Positions 29,496-30,533 of a stretch of DNA of 30,533 nucleotides are shown here, piece after piece. A program made the translations under genes and the position numbers. Source of the stretch: Treponema sp. GTDB taxonomy: Bacteria > Spirochaetota > Spirochaetia > Treponematales > Breznakiellaceae. Every line of letters begins with the position of its first letter. Positions within the stretch are counted from its first letter, which is position 1. Where the stretch lies: the NCBI GenBank assembly GCA_031277045.1, contig JAISLX010000013.1, forward strand, positions 1 through 30,533, in the 5' to 3' direction. Under the pieces are notes generated by a model, which was given only the letters and a program-made list of their open reading frames with translations, was not told the DNA's origin and did no database searches.

Positions 29496-30533
29496 CTAAT
29501 CCAGGAGCGGATTATAGTTGGGTAGTTCCGGTTCATAATCCGGAAATTCCCCGCCGGTCCTGCCGGATCCGGTTTGACGGGAGCCGGCCCGTCCGCCGCG
29601 GCTCCCGGCGCTTCCCGTATTGGGCAGGAGGTCCTGCCGCAGTTCCGGCATCCGGAGCTCCCCTAATATGTCGTCGTCGATGGACAGGGTGTCTATCCGC
29701 AGGCCCTCCAGGGACGCCAGGGAGCTGACCGGCATCCTGCTGCTGTGGGCATCACAGTAGGCGGTTGGCTGGGTTCCCTCCAGGAAGGGGAGGGTGATGT
29801 CTCCGGGGCAGGCGGAAGTCTTGAGGAGCCCCGTTTGGGAACAGACGGTGACGTCGATTATTCCCGAATCAGGCCGGGCAAAGCTCTTCGCCGGCAGGCC
29901 CAGGTGGATCTCCCGCATATAGTCCCCCCAAACCGGGCCTGCCAGGGTTGCCCCGGTGAGGGAGAGCCCCAGGGAATTGCCGGGTTTGTCAAAACCGAAC
30001 CAGATGGCGGTGGTGTAGTAGGGGGTATAACCCACCGTCCAGGCGTCGGCCCAGTTCTGGGTTGTACCGGTTTTACCCGCGGCGGGGATCCGGTAGCGGT
30101 TGCCGTCCCCGTCCCGGAAGCTAAATTTGGAGCCATAGCCGGACCCGTTAGCCAGGGTTCCGGTTTCCACGGTTTTTCTGAGAAGCCCCGTCATCACATA
30201 GGCGTTTTGCGGGCTTATCACCTGAATATCGCTGCCCATCCGCCGCTGCCGGATCCGCAGATCCCGCTCCGTATCCAGGACCACCCGGCCGTTCCGGTCC
30301 TCCACCGACCGGATCGCCATGGGGCTTACATCCCGGCCCTGGTTCGCAAAAACCGCAAAGGCCCGGGCCATTTGGATTGGGGCCACCGAAATGATCCCCA
30401 GCCCCATGGGGTAGACCCGGGGGAAGGTCCGCCGTTTTTCCCCGGGATCGTCGATGCCCAGGAGGGCCGCCGCCCGGTCTATGGCCGCATCAAAGCCTAT
30501 GCCGTCCAGGATCTTGAGGGAGGGCACGTTCAT
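29496..30533 (-). CDS. penicillin-binding protein 1A, C-terminal part, cut by the window edge
   Basis: These 345 residues are the end of a class A penicillin-binding protein, which cross-links peptidoglycan in the periplasm. The KTG motif is at 154-156 (AAGKTGTTQNWADAW). The segment at the very edge, MNVPSLKIL, fits the SxN motif region (S-M-N), so the catalytic Ser and the glycosyltransferase domain lie beyond 30533 and the ATG at the edge is not the true start. TMARAFAVFANQG-type sequence (PIQMARAFAVFANQGRDVSP) is typical of PBP1A. After the transpeptidase domain comes a low-complexity Gly/Ser/Arg tail (TGSAGSRGGRAGSRQTGSG) ending in PNYNPLLD. It is followed, 31 bases downstream, by the ParB-like gene. 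Confidence 0.9.
   Translation of the reverse strand: MNVPSLKILDGIGFDAAIDRAAALLGIDDPGEKRRTFPRVYPMGLGIISVAPIQMARAFAVFANQGRDVSPMAIRSVEDRNGRVVLDTERDLRIRQRRMGSDIQVISPQNAYVMTGLLRKTVETGTLANGSGYGSKFSFRDGDGNRYRIPAAGKTGTTQNWADAWTVGYTPYYTTAIWFGFDKPGNSLGLSLTGATLAGPVWGDYMREIHLGLPAKSFARPDSGIIDVTVCSQTGLLKTSACPGDITLPFLEGTQPTAYCDAHSSRMPVSSLASLEGLRIDTLSIDDDILGELRMPELRQDLLPNTGSAGSRGGRAGSRQTGSGRTGGEFPDYEPELPNYNPLLD

Overview
The window looks like chromosomal DNA of a relatively high-GC spirochaete, most likely a termite-gut-type Treponema. This is inferred from gene content, not from a database match. The pointers are a flgF-flgG-flgJ rod-gene block in which FlgJ is only the short rod-binding form, a carbohydrate ABC transporter of the Lpl type whose binding protein has a Cys-less FAGG-type signal peptide, and a PilZ protein heading a long housekeeping operon. 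Most of the window is GC-rich. Positions 1-920 are strikingly AT-rich.

Layout. 1-965: AT-rich cassette with the start of a gene running off the left edge, a small membrane protein (387-836, minus), and dense palindromic repeats. 1029-9191, minus: eight tightly packed genes in transcription order pilZ-type, HEAT-repeat protein, comEC, ksgA, yggS, a small membrane protein, a rluD-type and a rluA-type pseudouridine synthase, led by a near-consensus promoter at 9227-9255. 9261-9959, plus: CPBP intramembrane protease. 9967-12135, minus: flgF, flgG, flgJ. 12350-13246, minus: EamA transporter. 13384-14072, plus: Phd/PIN toxin-antitoxin pair. 14376-20127, plus: threonine synthase, MscS-type channel, Fe-S aldo/keto reductase, MFS transporter. 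20317-21594, minus: M20 peptidase. 21857-22885: remains of an IS1-family element joined to a gene fragment resembling the end of glutamate 5-kinase. 22950-26535, minus: ABC transporter (binding-protein gene with an in-frame stop, then two permeases). 26746-28305, minus: PutP-type Na+/solute symporter. 28448-30533, minus: PBP1A C-terminal part, an HTH-less ParB-like protein and an unknown protein.

How genes work together. The flgF/flgG/flgJ block builds the periplasmic flagellar rod, and the nearby PilZ protein could link c-di-GMP to motility. KsgA and the two pseudouridine synthases form an rRNA-modification group co-transcribed with the PLP homeostasis protein YggS. The ABC locus would import an oligosaccharide or similar solute using an ATPase encoded elsewhere.

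The most unusual feature is a set of intergenic palindromic elements, several with nested hairpins: 181-255, 282-342, 346-384, 924-965, 12214-12330, 15740-15763, 15780-15818, 18769-18855, 20124-20320 and 21705-21734. Two sequence types recur. One element supplies the stop codons of two convergent genes. A B-type and an A-type palindrome flank the AT-rich gene in the same order and orientation in which they sit next to each other upstream of the MscS gene.
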